64,000 bases of DNA from Limnothrix sp. FACHB-406 (GTDB lineage: Bacteria; Cyanobacteriota; Cyanobacteriia; CACIAM-69d), in NCBI RefSeq assembly GCF_014698235.1, contig NZ_JACJSP010000010.1, forward strand, positions 62,001 to 126,000, given 5' to 3'. Below, piece after piece: positions 18,682 through 27,132 of the stretch. The notes below the pieces were generated by a model, which had not been told where the DNA came from, ran no database searches, and saw nothing but the letters and a program-made list of their open reading frames with translations. How positions within the stretch are numbered: position 1 is the first letter of the stretch; the number at the start of each line of letters is the position of its first letter. A program made the translations under genes and the position numbers.

Positions 18682-19680
18682 TTAGGGATCGATCGCCAGG
18701 GCCAGCTTGCCAATCAAACCGCCTCGCTCCAGCAGTTGGTGGGCCTCAGCGGCGCGATCGAGCGGGAAGGTTTGGTGCAACTGAATTTTGAGTTGACCCG
18801 CATCAATCCAGGCCGCGCATTGACGCAGAATCTCCGCCTGATGCCGTAAGCCCGCATCCCAATGCTTCAGCAGCGGTGTGAGCATCAATTCCAGCCCAAT
18901 TCGCAAGTTGTGATTGCGGGCGACTTTCCAGTTGGTGTTGGCCGCGGGTTCCAAAATCGTCACCACGTCGCCGTAGGGCTTCACGGCCGGAAAGGTGGCC
19001 GTCAGCAACTCGCCACCCACCGTGTCAAAGGCAATATCTACGCCTTGGCCGCCCGTCCAGCCCTGCAAGGCGCTGACAAAATCCTCTTGGCGATAGAGAA
19101 TCGGGCGATCGCAGCCCAACCCAGCCACAAAATCCGCCTTCTCGGGCGTGCTGACCGTAGCGGCTACCTCCGCGCCCCAGAGCTTGGCCAACTGAATCGC
19201 CACATGGCCCACGCCGCCAGCCCCGGCATGGATCAGCACCTTTTGACCAGCGGTGATGCGTGCCCGATCGCGCAGGGCCTCCCAAGCCGTGATCAACACC
19301 AAGGGAGCCGCCGCCGCTTCCGCAAAACTCAGGCGATCGGGCTTGGGGGCCAGGCAACGGGCATCCACCGCCGCCCATTCCGCATAGTTGCCCGCCGGGC
19401 CGCCCAACCCGCCATAGCAAAAATAAACCGCTTGGCCCGGTTGCCACCCCGTCACCTCGGAGCCGATCGCCTCGATGATCCCCGCACCATCACACCCCAA
19501 CACCTGGGGCGTTGTGTCGGGGTAAAACGTGCCGCGCGATCGCAACTTGGTGTCGATCGGGTTAATGCCAGCCGCTTTGAGCTTCACCAACACCTGACCC
19601 GCCGTAATCTCCGGCTGGGGCAAATCCTGTAGCTGCAAATTTTCCGGCCCACCGGACTGACTCAGGGCGATCGCTTTCAT
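18682..19680 (-). CDS. NADPH:quinone oxidoreductase / zinc-independent MDR family dehydrogenase
   Basis: A 332-residue medium-chain dehydrogenase/reductase starting at ATG 19680 (MKAIALSQSGGPENLQLQDL). The N-terminal GroES-like fold (VLVKLKAAGINPIDTKLRSRG, LGCDGAGIIEAIGSEVTGW) is followed by the nucleotide-binding motif VLIHAGAGGVGHVAIQLAKLWGAEV. The structural and catalytic zinc Cys ligands are missing, as in quinone-oxidoreductase members. It likely reduces quinones or enones with NADPH. It is convergent with nothing and sits 114 bp upstream of the Uma2 gene on the same strand. Confidence 0.93.
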   Translation of the reverse strand: MKAIALSQSGGPENLQLQDLPQPEITAGQVLVKLKAAGINPIDTKLRSRGTFYPDTTPQVLGCDGAGIIEAIGSEVTGWQPGQAVYFCYGGLGGPAGNYAEWAAVDARCLAPKPDRLSFAEAAAAPLVLITAWEALRDRARITAGQKVLIHAGAGGVGHVAIQLAKLWGAEVAATVSTPEKADFVAGLGCDRPILYRQEDFVSALQGWTGGQGVDIAFDTVGGELLTATFPAVKPYGDVVTILEPAANTNWKVARNHNLRIGLELMLTPLLKHWDAGLRHQAEILRQCAAWIDAGQLKIQLHQTFPLDRAAEAHQLLERGGLIGKLALAIDP

Positions 19681-19938
19681 GGATTTCAGCTCGTTTTCTT
19701 TACAGTAAAATCCAATTTTACCGGCTGATTCTGAGCTAGTTAATCTGGCTTCAAACCTCATTCAGCATCTTGAGTTTTTCAGCTCAAGAATTACAAGCAT
19801 GAATTGATTATGAGCTAATTTCTAGAAGAGAAAGCTTGGCTTGATCAAACTCAATTTGGCTGAACTGACCTTGGGGCGATCGGCTCTTCAGTCGAGAGCT
19901 TCTCAGAATGCTCTAGAAGCTCTGGGAATTGTGGCTGG

Positions 19939-20145
19939 TTACCGATCGCCCTTGATTACTTCTCCGTCCACGTCCGGCGGGCCAGCGGGGCGATCGAGTT
20001 CTTTTTCATCGGGGTTCAGCTCATCGCGAAAACCGCGCAGGGTTTTGCCCAAGGCCCCGCCCAACTGGGGCAACTTCTTGGGCCCAAAGATCAGGATCGC
20101 CACCAGCAAAATCAACAGCACTTCCGGCCAGCCCAGTCCAAACAC
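19939..20145 (-). CDS. tatA: TatA/E family twin-arginine translocase subunit
   Basis: A 68-residue protein: a short N-terminus (MFGLGWPEV), one membrane helix (LLILLVAILIFGP), the hinge and amphipathic helix (KKLPQLGGALGKTLRGFRDEL) and an acidic tail. TatA polymerises with TatBC to export folded proteins across the cytoplasmic and thylakoid membranes. TatB and TatC are not in the window. It is divergent from ispG. Confidence 0.96.
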   Translation of the reverse strand: MFGLGWPEVLLILLVAILIFGPKKLPQLGGALGKTLRGFRDELNPDEKELDRPAGPPDVDGEVIKGDR

Positions 20146-20422
20146 GATCGCGCCTCTCCTAAACGACGAATGCCCGCGATCCCAGTTGCGATCGCCGCAT
20201 GATTGTCGATCGCTGCCTGTACCGCTGCCCCCATAGATAGCACCAATTGTCGGATCTGACTGACTCCATCACCAGCGCAAATCGTCAAATCCGCCACAAA
20301 CCCCAAGCGATCGCCCAAAGTATGGCAACCTAAAAAACTGGGAAACCCATTTATTTGGGCAACCCCTTGAACCATCCGCGCCTTCAGACATACCCCGCGC
20401 CATCCGCGATCGGAGCGAAGCC

Positions 20423-21667
20423 ATGCAAACCCTGCCGAAACCCCCCGTTCCCAACGGCAGCATCGCCACCAACCTAGACGATCGACTGTTTGACACCACG
20501 ATCCATCGTCGCCAAACCCGCCCCGTGCAAGTGGGCGACATCACGATCGGTGGCGGCCATCCGGTCGTGGTGCAGTCGATGATCAATGAAGACACCCTCG
20601 ACATTCCCGGGTCTGTGGCCGCCATTCGTCGCCTCCACGAAATCGGCTGCGAAATTGTGCGCGTCACCGTCCCCAGCCTGGCCCACGCCAAGGCTATGGA
20701 AAGCATTCGCAAAACCCTGGAAGACACCTATCGCCCTGTGCCCCTGGTGGCCGATGTTCACCACAACGGCATGAAAATCGCCCTGGAAGTGGCAAAACAC
20801 GTTGATAAGGTGCGGATTAATCCGGGCTTGTATGTGTTTGAAAAGCCCCGCGCTGACCAGGACTACAGCGCCGCCGAATTTGAGGCGATCGGTAAGAAAA
20901 TCCGCGAAACCCTGCAACCCCTGGTGGAAACCCTGGGCGAGCAAAACAAATGTATGCGGATTGGCGTGAACCACGGCTCCCTGGCGGAGCGGATGGTGTT
21001 TACCTATGGCGACACGCCCTTGGGCATGGTGGAATCGGCGCTGGAATTCCTGCGGATTTGCGAAGACATGCAATTCCAAAACCTGGTGATTTCCATGAAG
21101 GCCTCGCGCGTGCCCGTGATGCTGGCGGCCTATCGGTTGTTGGCCAAGCGGCTGGATGAAGCCGGGATGCCCTACCCGATCCATTTGGGCGTGACGGAAG
21201 CGGGCGACGGCGACTATGGCCGGGTCAAGTCCACCGCCGGGATCGCCACCCTGCTGGCGGAAGGGATCGGCGACACGATCCGCGTTTCCCTGACGGAAGC
21301 CCCCGAAAAGGAAATCCCCGTTTGCTACAGCATTCTGCAATCGCTGGGCCTGCGGAAAACGATGGTGGAATATGTGGCCTGCCCGTCCTGTGGGCGGACG
21401 CTGTTTAGCCTTGAAGAGGTGCTGCACCAAGTGCGGGAAGCGACGAAGCACCTGGTGGGCTTGGATATTGCCGTGATGGGCTGCATTGTGAACGGGCCGG
21501 GCGAAATGGCCGATGCGGACTACGGCTATGTGGGCAAAACGCCGGGGACGATCGCCCTGTATCGGGGTCGCGACGAAATCAAGCGCGTGCCGGAAACCGA
21601 AGGCGTATCGGCGCTGATTGAGCTGATTAAGGCCGATGGCCGTTGGGTGGATCCGCCGACCAGTTAA
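20423..21667 (+). CDS. ispG: (E)-4-hydroxy-3-methylbut-2-enyl-diphosphate synthase
   Basis: A 414-residue enzyme of the MEP isoprenoid pathway (also gcpE). It converts methylerythritol cyclodiphosphate to HMBPP using a 4Fe-4S cluster. The TIM-barrel segment contains [25 protein letters not shown] and KVRINPG; the C-terminal cluster domain has CPSCGRTLF and [10 protein letters not shown], giving the three Cys ligands and the neighbouring Glu. Cyanobacterial enzymes take electrons from ferredoxin. The window also carries ispF from the same pathway. The start at 20423 yields a typical N-terminal extension; no strong ribosome-binding site was seen. Confidence 0.97.
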   Translation: MQTLPKPPVPNGSIATNLDDRLFDTTIHRRQTRPVQVGDITIGGGHPVVVQSMINEDTLDIPGSVAAIRRLHEIGCEIVRVTVPSLAHAKAMESIRKTLEDTYRPVPLVADVHHNGMKIALEVAKHVDKVRINPGLYVFEKPRADQDYSAAEFEAIGKKIRETLQPLVETLGEQNKCMRIGVNHGSLAERMVFTYGDTPLGMVESALEFLRICEDMQFQNLVISMKASRVPVMLAAYRLLAKRLDEAGMPYPIHLGVTEAGDGDYGRVKSTAGIATLLAEGIGDTIRVSLTEAPEKEIPVCYSILQSLGLRKTMVEYVACPSCGRTLFSLEEVLHQVREATKHLVGLDIAVMGCIVNGPGEMADADYGYVGKTPGTIALYRGRDEIKRVPETEGVSALIELIKADGRWVDPPTS

Positions 21668-21980
21668 ACCGGGCGATCGACTGTTTTTGATGCGGCCCTA
21701 GCCCCCAACCAGCTTCCCAGACTGTCCCTCAAGCTCGCCTTTGCGCTTGGTGGCCGGACGCTGGCGAGCTGGTTTGGCATAGCCATTTGGCATCACTGTT
21801 TGGCACATTTGGCGGCAAAAGTCAGTGGCCAATCACACTTGCCAATAACATTGCCCATGCGAATTGGCAATCCTGGGCTAGAATCATTACAGATTTTTAC
21901 AAAAATCGTCTTTCCGAGACCCAACCTGCTGGACTGCTTGCTGTCAGCGGGGCCCGTGTGAACCCATCGCTAATCAACCT
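21668..21980. promoter_or_regulatory. ispG-typA intergenic region
   Basis: A 313-bp gap that becomes AT-rich near 21880-21905, probably holding the typA promoter. No gene or terminator with a clear T-run was recognised. Confidence 0.3.
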
Positions 21981-23774
21981 ATGAGCCTCCCGATTCGTAA
22001 CGTTGCCATCATTGCCCACGTTGACCATGGTAAAACCACCCTGGTTGACGCGCTGCTGAAGCAATCTGGCATTTTCCGCGAGGGCGAAGAAGTGCCCACC
22101 TGCGTGATGGACTCCAACGACCTCGAACGGGAGCGCGGCATCACGATTCTGTCAAAAAATACTGCGGTTCGTTACAAAGAAACACTGATCAACATCGTTG
22201 ACACCCCTGGCCACGCAGACTTCGGTGGCGAAGTGGAGCGGGTGTTGGGCATGGTTGATGGCTGCGTGCTGATTGTGGATGCCAACGAAGGGCCGATGCC
22301 CCAAACGCGCTTCGTGCTGAAGAAAGCGCTGGAAAAGGGTCTCCGCCCGATCGTGGTGGTCAACAAGATCGATCGCCCGCGTGTGGAACCCATGACCGCC
22401 GTAGATAAGGTGTTGGATCTGTTCATCGAGCTGGGAGCCGATGACGACCAATGCGACTTCCCTTACCTGTTCGCTTCGGGGATGGCTGGCTTTGCCAAGA
22501 ACGACTTGGCCGACGAAAACAAGGATATGCAGCCCTTGTTTGAAGCGATTCTGGAGCATGTGCCCGCGCCCGTGGGCGACCCCGAAAAACCCTTCCAACT
22601 GCAAGTGACCACCCTGGACTATTCCGAATATCTGGGTCGGATTGTGATTGGCCGGATCCATAACGGGACGGTCACCGCCGGTCAACAAGCGGCTTTGATT
22701 AAGGAAGACGGGTCAATCACCAAGGGGCGGATTACCAAGCTGTTGGGCTTTGAAGGGCTGCAACGGGTGGAAATCGAGCAGGCTTCGGCCGGTAACCTGG
22801 TGGCCATTTCCGGTTTTGCCGATGCCAACATTGGGGAAACTTTGGCCAGCGCCGAAAACCCCGAAGCGCTGCCGCTGATCAAGGTGGACGAGCCGACGCT
22901 GCAAATGACCTTTGTGGTCAACGATTCGCCCTTTGCCGGTCGTGAGGGCAAGTTTGTGACCTCGCGGCAAGTGCGCGATCGGCTGATGCGCGAATTGGAA
23001 ACCAACGTGGCTCTGCGTGTGGAAGAAACGGACTCGCCCGATCGCTGGGCCGTGTCCGGTCGGGGTGAACTGCACCTGGGCATCTTGATCGAAACCATGC
23101 GCCGCGAGGGCTACGAGTTCCAAGTGTCGCAGCCACAGGTGATCTTCCGCGAAGTGAACGGCCAACCCTGCGAACCTTACGAATTGTTAGTGTTGGATGT
23201 GCCCGACGATGCATCCGGCAGTTGCATCGAAAAGCTGGGGACTCGTCGCGCTGAAATGCAGGACATGCGTGTGGGCGAAAACGGCCGCACCCAATTGGAA
23301 TTCATCATCCCGGCGCGGGGTCTGATCGGGTTCCGGGGCGAGTTTATGCGCATGACCCGAGGCGAAGGGATCATGAACCACAGCTTCCATGACTACCGCC
23401 CGATCGTGGGAGACATCGACACCCGCCGCAACGGGGTGATGATTTCCTTTGAAGAAGGCGTGGCCACCTTCTACGCCATGAAGAACGCTGAAGATCGCGG
23501 TGTGTTCTTCATTGAACCGGGCACGAAGGTTTACAAGGGCATGATTGTGGGTGAGCACAACCGCCCGCAAGACATTGACCTGAACGTGTGCAAAACCAAG
23601 CAGCTCACCAACCATCGCGCAGCCGGTGGCGATGAATTGGTGCAGTTGCAAGCGCCGGTACAAATGACGCTGGAACGGGCGCTGGAATATATCGGCTCCG
23701 ATGAAATGGTGGAGGTCACTCCCGAATCGATTCGGTTGCGGAAGCTCCCGGCAAAAAAGCTCGCTAAGCGCTAA
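21981..23774 (+). CDS. typA: Ribosome-associated GTPase TypA/BipA
   Basis: A 597-residue translational GTPase. G1 is AHVDHGKTT (residues 12-20), G2 lies around [12 protein letters not shown]3 is DTPGHADF, G4 VVNKIDRP. After the EF-G-like domains II, III and V comes the BipA-specific C-terminal domain ([16 protein letters not shown] through [16 protein letters not shown]). It binds ribosomes and aids 50S assembly and stress adaptation. Length equals the family norm. It is monocistronic and followed by a hairpin. Confidence 0.97.
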   Translation: MSLPIRNVAIIAHVDHGKTTLVDALLKQSGIFREGEEVPTCVMDSNDLERERGITILSKNTAVRYKETLINIVDTPGHADFGGEVERVLGMVDGCVLIVDANEGPMPQTRFVLKKALEKGLRPIVVVNKIDRPRVEPMTAVDKVLDLFIELGADDDQCDFPYLFASGMAGFAKNDLADENKDMQPLFEAILEHVPAPVGDPEKPFQLQVTTLDYSEYLGRIVIGRIHNGTVTAGQQAALIKEDGSITKGRITKLLGFEGLQRVEIEQASAGNLVAISGFADANIGETLASAENPEALPLIKVDEPTLQMTFVVNDSPFAGREGKFVTSRQVRDRLMRELETNVALRVEETDSPDRWAVSGRGELHLGILIETMRREGYEFQVSQPQVIFREVNGQPCEPYELLVLDVPDDASGSCIEKLGTRRAEMQDMRVGENGRTQLEFIIPARGLIGFRGEFMRMTRGEGIMNHSFHDYRPIVGDIDTRRNGVMISFEEGVATFYAMKNAEDRGVFFIEPGTKVYKGMIVGEHNRPQDIDLNVCKTKQLTNHRAAGGDELVQLQAPVQMTLERALEYIGSDEMVEVTPESIRLRKLPAKKLAKR

Positions 23775-23786
23775 GTCGTTTTAGGG

Positions 23787-23810
23787 CGATCGCTCCGGGG
23801 CGATCGTCTT
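23787..23810 (+). terminator. Hairpin after typA
   Basis: CGATCGC (23787-23793) and GCGATCG (23800-23806) form a 7-bp stem with loop TCCGGG, followed by TCTT. It starts 13 nt after the typA stop. Confidence 0.55.
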
Positions 23811-23883
23811 CCCCACCTGGCAGGAGAGGCACTGATTTCTTCTGCCTTTTTGCTGTCTAGAATTTTGTGCTAGCCTCGATGGG

Positions 23884-23974
23884 GGTAGTGCCTGTGAGGT
23901 GATGATTTTTGGTGACTGATCGCCTACACCGCAAGACTTTCACCAGCTCATTATTACTGAATTACGGCACTACC
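23884..23974. repeat. 91-bp segment with 9-bp terminal inverted repeats
   Basis: The ends are GGTAGTGCC (23884-23892) and GGCACTACC (23966-23974), a perfect inverted pair. The stop codon of the HEPN fragment is made by the right repeat, so this segment may be what cut the toxin gene. No continuation of the HEPN frame was found on its far side. Confidence 0.4.
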
Positions 23975-24071
23975 TTGATCCATAGCTATCTAAATCTGAC
24001 TGAATGAGAAGGTTTGCAATTTGCCAATCCTCTTCAGATTGCTTTAGCCACTCTTGAATAACTTGCGTCAT
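23970..24071 (-). pseudogene. Truncated HEPN (HepT-like) toxin gene
   Basis: A 33-codon frame starts at ATG 24071, inside the end of the MNT gene (38-nt overlap), and stops at TAG 23970-23972. It reads MTQVIQEWLKQSEEDWQIA then NLLIQSDLDSYGSR, which looks like helix 1 of HEPN nuclease toxins. Full HEPN partners have about 100-140 residues with an R-x4-6-H motif, absent here. In MNT-HEPN modules the HEPN gene normally follows and overlaps the MNT gene, as in this arrangement. The identification rests on a short stretch plus context. Confidence 0.6.
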
Positions 24072-24393
24072 AAAGAACCTTTCCTTGATCAATCGCTACT
24101 CGCACTAGCGGATCAAACTGTTGATATCGCCATTGAATTTCATAGGAGGTCTTGACAATAAAATTCACTGAAAATTCCGGCTTTGTTGCTCGCCAAAGCT
24201 CCACAGATAAATCGATTGCCCGTCCCTCGAAATCCATAATTACCAACAAATCGAGATCGCTCCACTCGTGAGGTTGACCGTAAGCATAGGAACCAAACAA
24301 GATAATTTTTTCAGGTTGAAACTGCTCAACAATAGCCTGACAAATTTCTGAAATCTGTTGATCGGTAATCAGACGAATCGATGAATTTATCAT
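24034..24393 (-). CDS. MNT-type minimal nucleotidyltransferase (antitoxin family)
   Basis: A 119-residue protein with the nucleotidyltransferase signature LFGSYAYGQPHEWSDLDLLV, giving G-S-x(n)-D-x-D and the third acidic position downstream. MNT proteins in MNT-HEPN (MntA-HepT) toxin-antitoxin modules inactivate the HEPN RNase by adding AMP to a Tyr. Here the partner gene downstream is truncated, so this may be an orphan antitoxin. A stand-alone nucleotidyltransferase role is also possible. Confidence 0.9.
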   Translation of the reverse strand: MINSSIRLITDQQISEICQAIVEQFQPEKIILFGSYAYGQPHEWSDLDLLVIMDFEGRAIDLSVELWRATKPEFSVNFIVKTSYEIQWRYQQFDPLVRVAIDQGKVLYDASYSRVAKAI

Positions 24394-24448
24394 TCAACAC
24401 TCCTAGTAAAAATAGAGTGATTGATTGTCTTATTCCCAGACTTTATTG

Positions 24449-24468
24449 TAAGGAGCTTAAGCCCCTTA
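24449..24468 (-). repeat. AAGGGG/CCCCTT palindrome downstream of Uma2
   Basis: TAAGGAGCTTAAGCCCCTTA is a 20-bp dyad with one mismatch, 30 nt past the stop of the minus-strand Uma2 gene. It belongs to the same family as the repeats at 10147, 16203 and 33029 and may act as a terminator. Confidence 0.65.
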
Positions 24469-24498
24469 CCCTTATGATCTTGTGTCGGCAAATTTGGA

Positions 24499-25092
24499 CT
24501 ATTCCTCAAATATAATTCCTTCATAGAATTCCTCGATCGCCACGGTTAGCCCAATACTTTGCAGTTCGACCCGATCGCCCGATCGATAGCTCAAAATCAC
24601 CCAATCTCCCGCACTGTTTCTGTGATAAATCTCAACGGCCACCTCTTCGGAACTGACTAACACGTAATCAATCAGATTCGGATTGCGGCGATATTTTTCA
24701 AACTTCCTACCGCGATCGTAAGCTTCCGTACTCGGTGATAGAATCTCCACAATCAAGCAGGGATAGGTATTGTAAAGCGTTGTTTCTCGATCCCTTGAAT
24801 CGCAAGTAATGCTTAAATCTGGATAGACATAGTCCGATGTGTTCAGAATATTAATCTTGATATCGGAGTTGAAAACTTTATATTTCCCTCCCCGCAAGTG
24901 GGGCTTAATTCTCAGCAGAATATTACCGGCAATCAAACTATGATCCTTCGGACTGTAGTTATGGTTTGTTCTGTCACTTCCCACTTCGTAGACATGACCA
25001 TCGATTAGCTCATGCCGTTCGAGCTGTTGGGCTTCCCACTCAAAATAGGCTTCCGGTGTGAAATGGGGCTGATTCTCTCTTGCAGCAACCAT
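24499..25092 (-). CDS. Uma2 family (DUF820) protein
   Basis: A 197-residue second Uma2 copy. Key blocks are YFEWEAQQLERHELIDGHVYEV, VFNSDIKINI, YVYPDLSITC and CLIVEILSPSTEAYDRGRKFEKYR, giving the D, E and K residues of the nuclease-like fold. It differs clearly from the copy at 17993-18568, so they are not a recent duplication. Function unknown. The start at 25092 is the first Met before conserved sequence. Confidence 0.93.
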   Translation of the reverse strand: MVAARENQPHFTPEAYFEWEAQQLERHELIDGHVYEVGSDRTNHNYSPKDHSLIAGNILLRIKPHLRGGKYKVFNSDIKINILNTSDYVYPDLSITCDSRDRETTLYNTYPCLIVEILSPSTEAYDRGRKFEKYRRNPNLIDYVLVSSEEVAVEIYHRNSAGDWVILSYRSGDRVELQSIGLTVAIEEFYEGIIFEE

Positions 25093-25167
25093 TGTTTTTC
25101 TCCTGGCTTTTTGGGCTAATTCTATTGTGCTTCAGGTCAACGAGAAAAACATCAGCCAAGCGTCTAA

Positions 25168-25860
25168 CTAGCTTCTGAAGAGGCGGCTATATTGGGTTTC
25201 GTGGATCATGCTGGCGATCGAGAGACCCCAACCGCAAGCAAACCAATCATCATCGGTGTCGGCGGTGGCGAGTTGCTGAATTTCAGCGATGGCGGCGGTT
25301 AAATCGGGCCATAAATTGAGTAATGTTTGCTGACCTTGGGTTTGACCGATCGGGATCGAGCGAACCCCGGCGCTCACCAAATTACTAGCCCAAGATTGTA
25401 GATAGGCGGTCAACATTTCTGCATGGCTCAGTTGCCAATGGGCAGCCAAACTAGCAAAGGCGATCGCGTAGTTTACCGGTTGCAAGTTCAGTGCCACTAA
25501 GGTGGCATCGGTTGGGTTGAGATCTTTGGCCAAGGTGACCAACGATCGCCCCATTTGCCAACTTTGTAACCGCAACTCCTCCGTTTCTCGTAGGGCCGAA
25601 ATCCATTGATTCCAGTGGTGAATGGAGTCCCGATCGCCCTGCTCGATCGCCTGTCGGGCCTTCAATAGGGCCGCCGCTTCCAGGCGAATGCTGCCCACCT
25701 GTAACTCCTGCCGTAACCAGTCGGTCAAATCGGCTGCCGATCGCACCCGGCCCTTGTCCACCAAGGTTTCGATCGCCTCGGAATAGCTGAAGGCTCCCAC
25801 GGGCAAGGCCGGGCTAGCCAATTGCAACAGGGCAAGCGATCGGGACAGTGGCTCACTCAT
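25168..25860 (-). CDS. ureF: Urease accessory protein UreF
   Basis: A 230-residue helical protein starting at ATG 25860 (MSEPLSRSLALLQLASPALPVGAFSYSEAIETLVDKG). The family hallmark LPVGAFSYSxxIE and the C-terminal IASMIHETQYSRLFRS are present. UreF joins UreD and UreG to insert nickel into apo-urease and gates the GTPase UreG. It overlaps ureE by 8 nt, so the two are co-translated. UreG and the structural subunits are not adjacent. Confidence 0.96.
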   Translation of the reverse strand: MSEPLSRSLALLQLASPALPVGAFSYSEAIETLVDKGRVRSAADLTDWLRQELQVGSIRLEAAALLKARQAIEQGDRDSIHHWNQWISALRETEELRLQSWQMGRSLVTLAKDLNPTDATLVALNLQPVNYAIAFASLAAHWQLSHAEMLTAYLQSWASNLVSAGVRSIPIGQTQGQQTLLNLWPDLTAAIAEIQQLATADTDDDWFACGWGLSIASMIHETQYSRLFRS

Positions 25861-26488
25861 GGTGGTGGGAATGGGCGTGGTCGTGGTGATGGTTATGGGC
25901 ATGGTGGGCGCGATCGACCGTTGCATAGGCTCCCGGATCCGGCAAAAAGGGAGCAATTTCCTCAATCACCTGGAGGCCGCGCCGTTCCAGCAAATCCTTC
26001 AGGGTGGGATCCGGCGCAAGCCGCAAATAGTCGATCGCGATTTCCAGGGGCGCATGGCGGTTGCCCAAATGATAGGCCGCTTGCAACAGGGATAGCCGAT
26101 CGGGCGATCGCACCGTCAGCACCGGTTCCGGTTGCGCCACCACCCGGCAACAGTCGCCCTGGGCAGTGCGCAGTCGATCGCCCGGCCGCAGCACCGTGCC
26201 CCGAGCCAGTTGCAACCAAGCCACCGTCCCATCATCAAGGGTGACCTGTCGGCGCACCTTGACCCGATCTTCAGCAACCAAGGCCAACTGATGCAGGCCA
26301 TGATCGGCAGCGGCGGGATCGAAGGCGGCAGAATCCTGGGCCTGAGTCTTGGGCAGTTCCGGGCGATCGACCTGAGTGAACACCCAGTGAGGCGGAACTG
26401 TGGACTCAGTTGAGTTATTGGGTTGTTGGGTCAAATTTCCCGGGATCACGAGGGCTACTCCAGCACAACTCATTTGATCATTACCCAT
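25853..26488 (-). CDS. ureE: Urease accessory protein UreE, His-rich nickel chaperone
   Basis: About 211 residues from ATG 26488. The recognisable UreE part starts near residue 65 (ALVAEDRVKVRRQVTLDDGT) and includes the peptide-binding domain and the metal-binding segment LGNRHAPLEI with its conserved His. The C-terminus is a His-rich tail (AHHAHNHHHDHAHSHHHE), which binds several nickel ions. UreE delivers nickel to UreG for urease maturation. The first 60 residues are not typical, so the true start may lie further downstream. It is divergent from the Cys-rich gene at 26614. Confidence 0.94.
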   Translation of the reverse strand: MGNDQMSCAGVALVIPGNLTQQPNNSTESTVPPHWVFTQVDRPELPKTQAQDSAAFDPAAADHGLHQLALVAEDRVKVRRQVTLDDGTVAWLQLARGTVLRPGDRLRTAQGDCCRVVAQPEPVLTVRSPDRLSLLQAAYHLGNRHAPLEIAIDYLRLAPDPTLKDLLERRGLQVIEEIAPFLPDPGAYATVDRAHHAHNHHHDHAHSHHHE

Positions 26489-26537
26489 TCAATTGTCCTA
26501 CCCGATAAATTGTCTTACCCGATCGCGCCGCCTCTTG

Positions 26538-26566
26538 ACTCTATAGCTCACTAGAGAGAATAGAGT
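26538..26566. promoter_or_regulatory. Dyad in the ureE/Cys-rich gene divergent region
   Basis: ACTCTAT (26538-26544) and ATAGAGT (26560-26566) are perfect inverted copies with centres 22 bp apart, about two helical turns. The dyad lies 48 bp before the Cys-rich gene and 50 bp before ureE. It is a candidate operator; no matching regulator is known to me. Confidence 0.35.
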
Positions 26567-26613
26567 TGAGCTGTTAGTCAAACTTGCCCTTGTGCAAGCA
26601 GGAGAACGAACCC

Positions 26614-26799
26614 ATGACTCAACAGACTTCGACATCGCAATCGCCTAAGGGTCGCCGCACGATCAAGATTGTGGGTGCTGTGGCTGCTGCTTTGACCGTG
26701 ATCGCGCCGACTGCTGCCTATGCCTCAGGCTGTGGTTGCGGTGGTTCCGGTTCCTGTACCTGCGGTGTGAACTGTACCTGCACGAATTGCGGCAATTAG
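26614..26799 (+). CDS. Small exported Cys-rich (metallothionein-like) protein
   Basis: A 61-residue protein starting at ATG 26614 with a good Shine-Dalgarno AGGAG 9 nt before it (an upstream Met at 26584 has none). The N-terminus carries GRRTIKIVGAVAAALTVIAP, a Tat-like or Sec-like signal with paired Arg, ending AYA before a 24-residue tail. The tail holds seven Cys spaced as CxC pairs (GCGCGG, SCTCGVNCTCTNCG), a pattern suited to binding soft metals such as Cu, Zn or Cd. I recognise no named family. It is divergent from the nickel chaperone gene ureE. It is a plausible periplasmic or lumenal metal-binding peptide; a precursor of a modified peptide is a second possibility. Confidence 0.75.
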   Translation: MTQQTSTSQSPKGRRTIKIVGAVAAALTVIAPTAAYASGCGCGGSGSCTCGVNCTCTNCGN

Positions 26800-27132
26800 G
26801 GTTGGCAACTCTGACACCGCTTAAGCTGGAGAGAATGTCAAGACAGCGCTGATGATGACGGCCCCGACCGTGCGATCGTGGTCTGCACTGTGGAGTACTG
26901 ACCACGGCCCCGGCATGATCAACGGTGGGCCGCCATCAATAACGCCGTCAACAATCTCGTTAACCGATCTGCCGATCGACCAGTTCCCAACCGCCCCAGT
27001 CTTGAACTTTGAACAGGCTATGATGATGGATTTTGCGGAATGGAGCGATCGCCCATAATTGCCCATAACGTTAATCTCTGGAATTTCTGAAATTTCTGAA
27101 ATTTCTGAGTCGCTGCCTGGTGTGGGTAGATC
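26800..27132. other. Intergenic stretch before the glycosyltransferase
   Basis: This 333-bp stretch contains a 68-codon frame (26852-27058) with no recognisable features and a run of GAAATTTCT 10-bp repeats at 27078-27107. No gene is supported. Confidence 0.4.

Noticed and set aside
26852-27058. 68-codon frame after the Cys-rich gene
   Set aside because: No signal, domain or ribosome-binding site; composition looks random.
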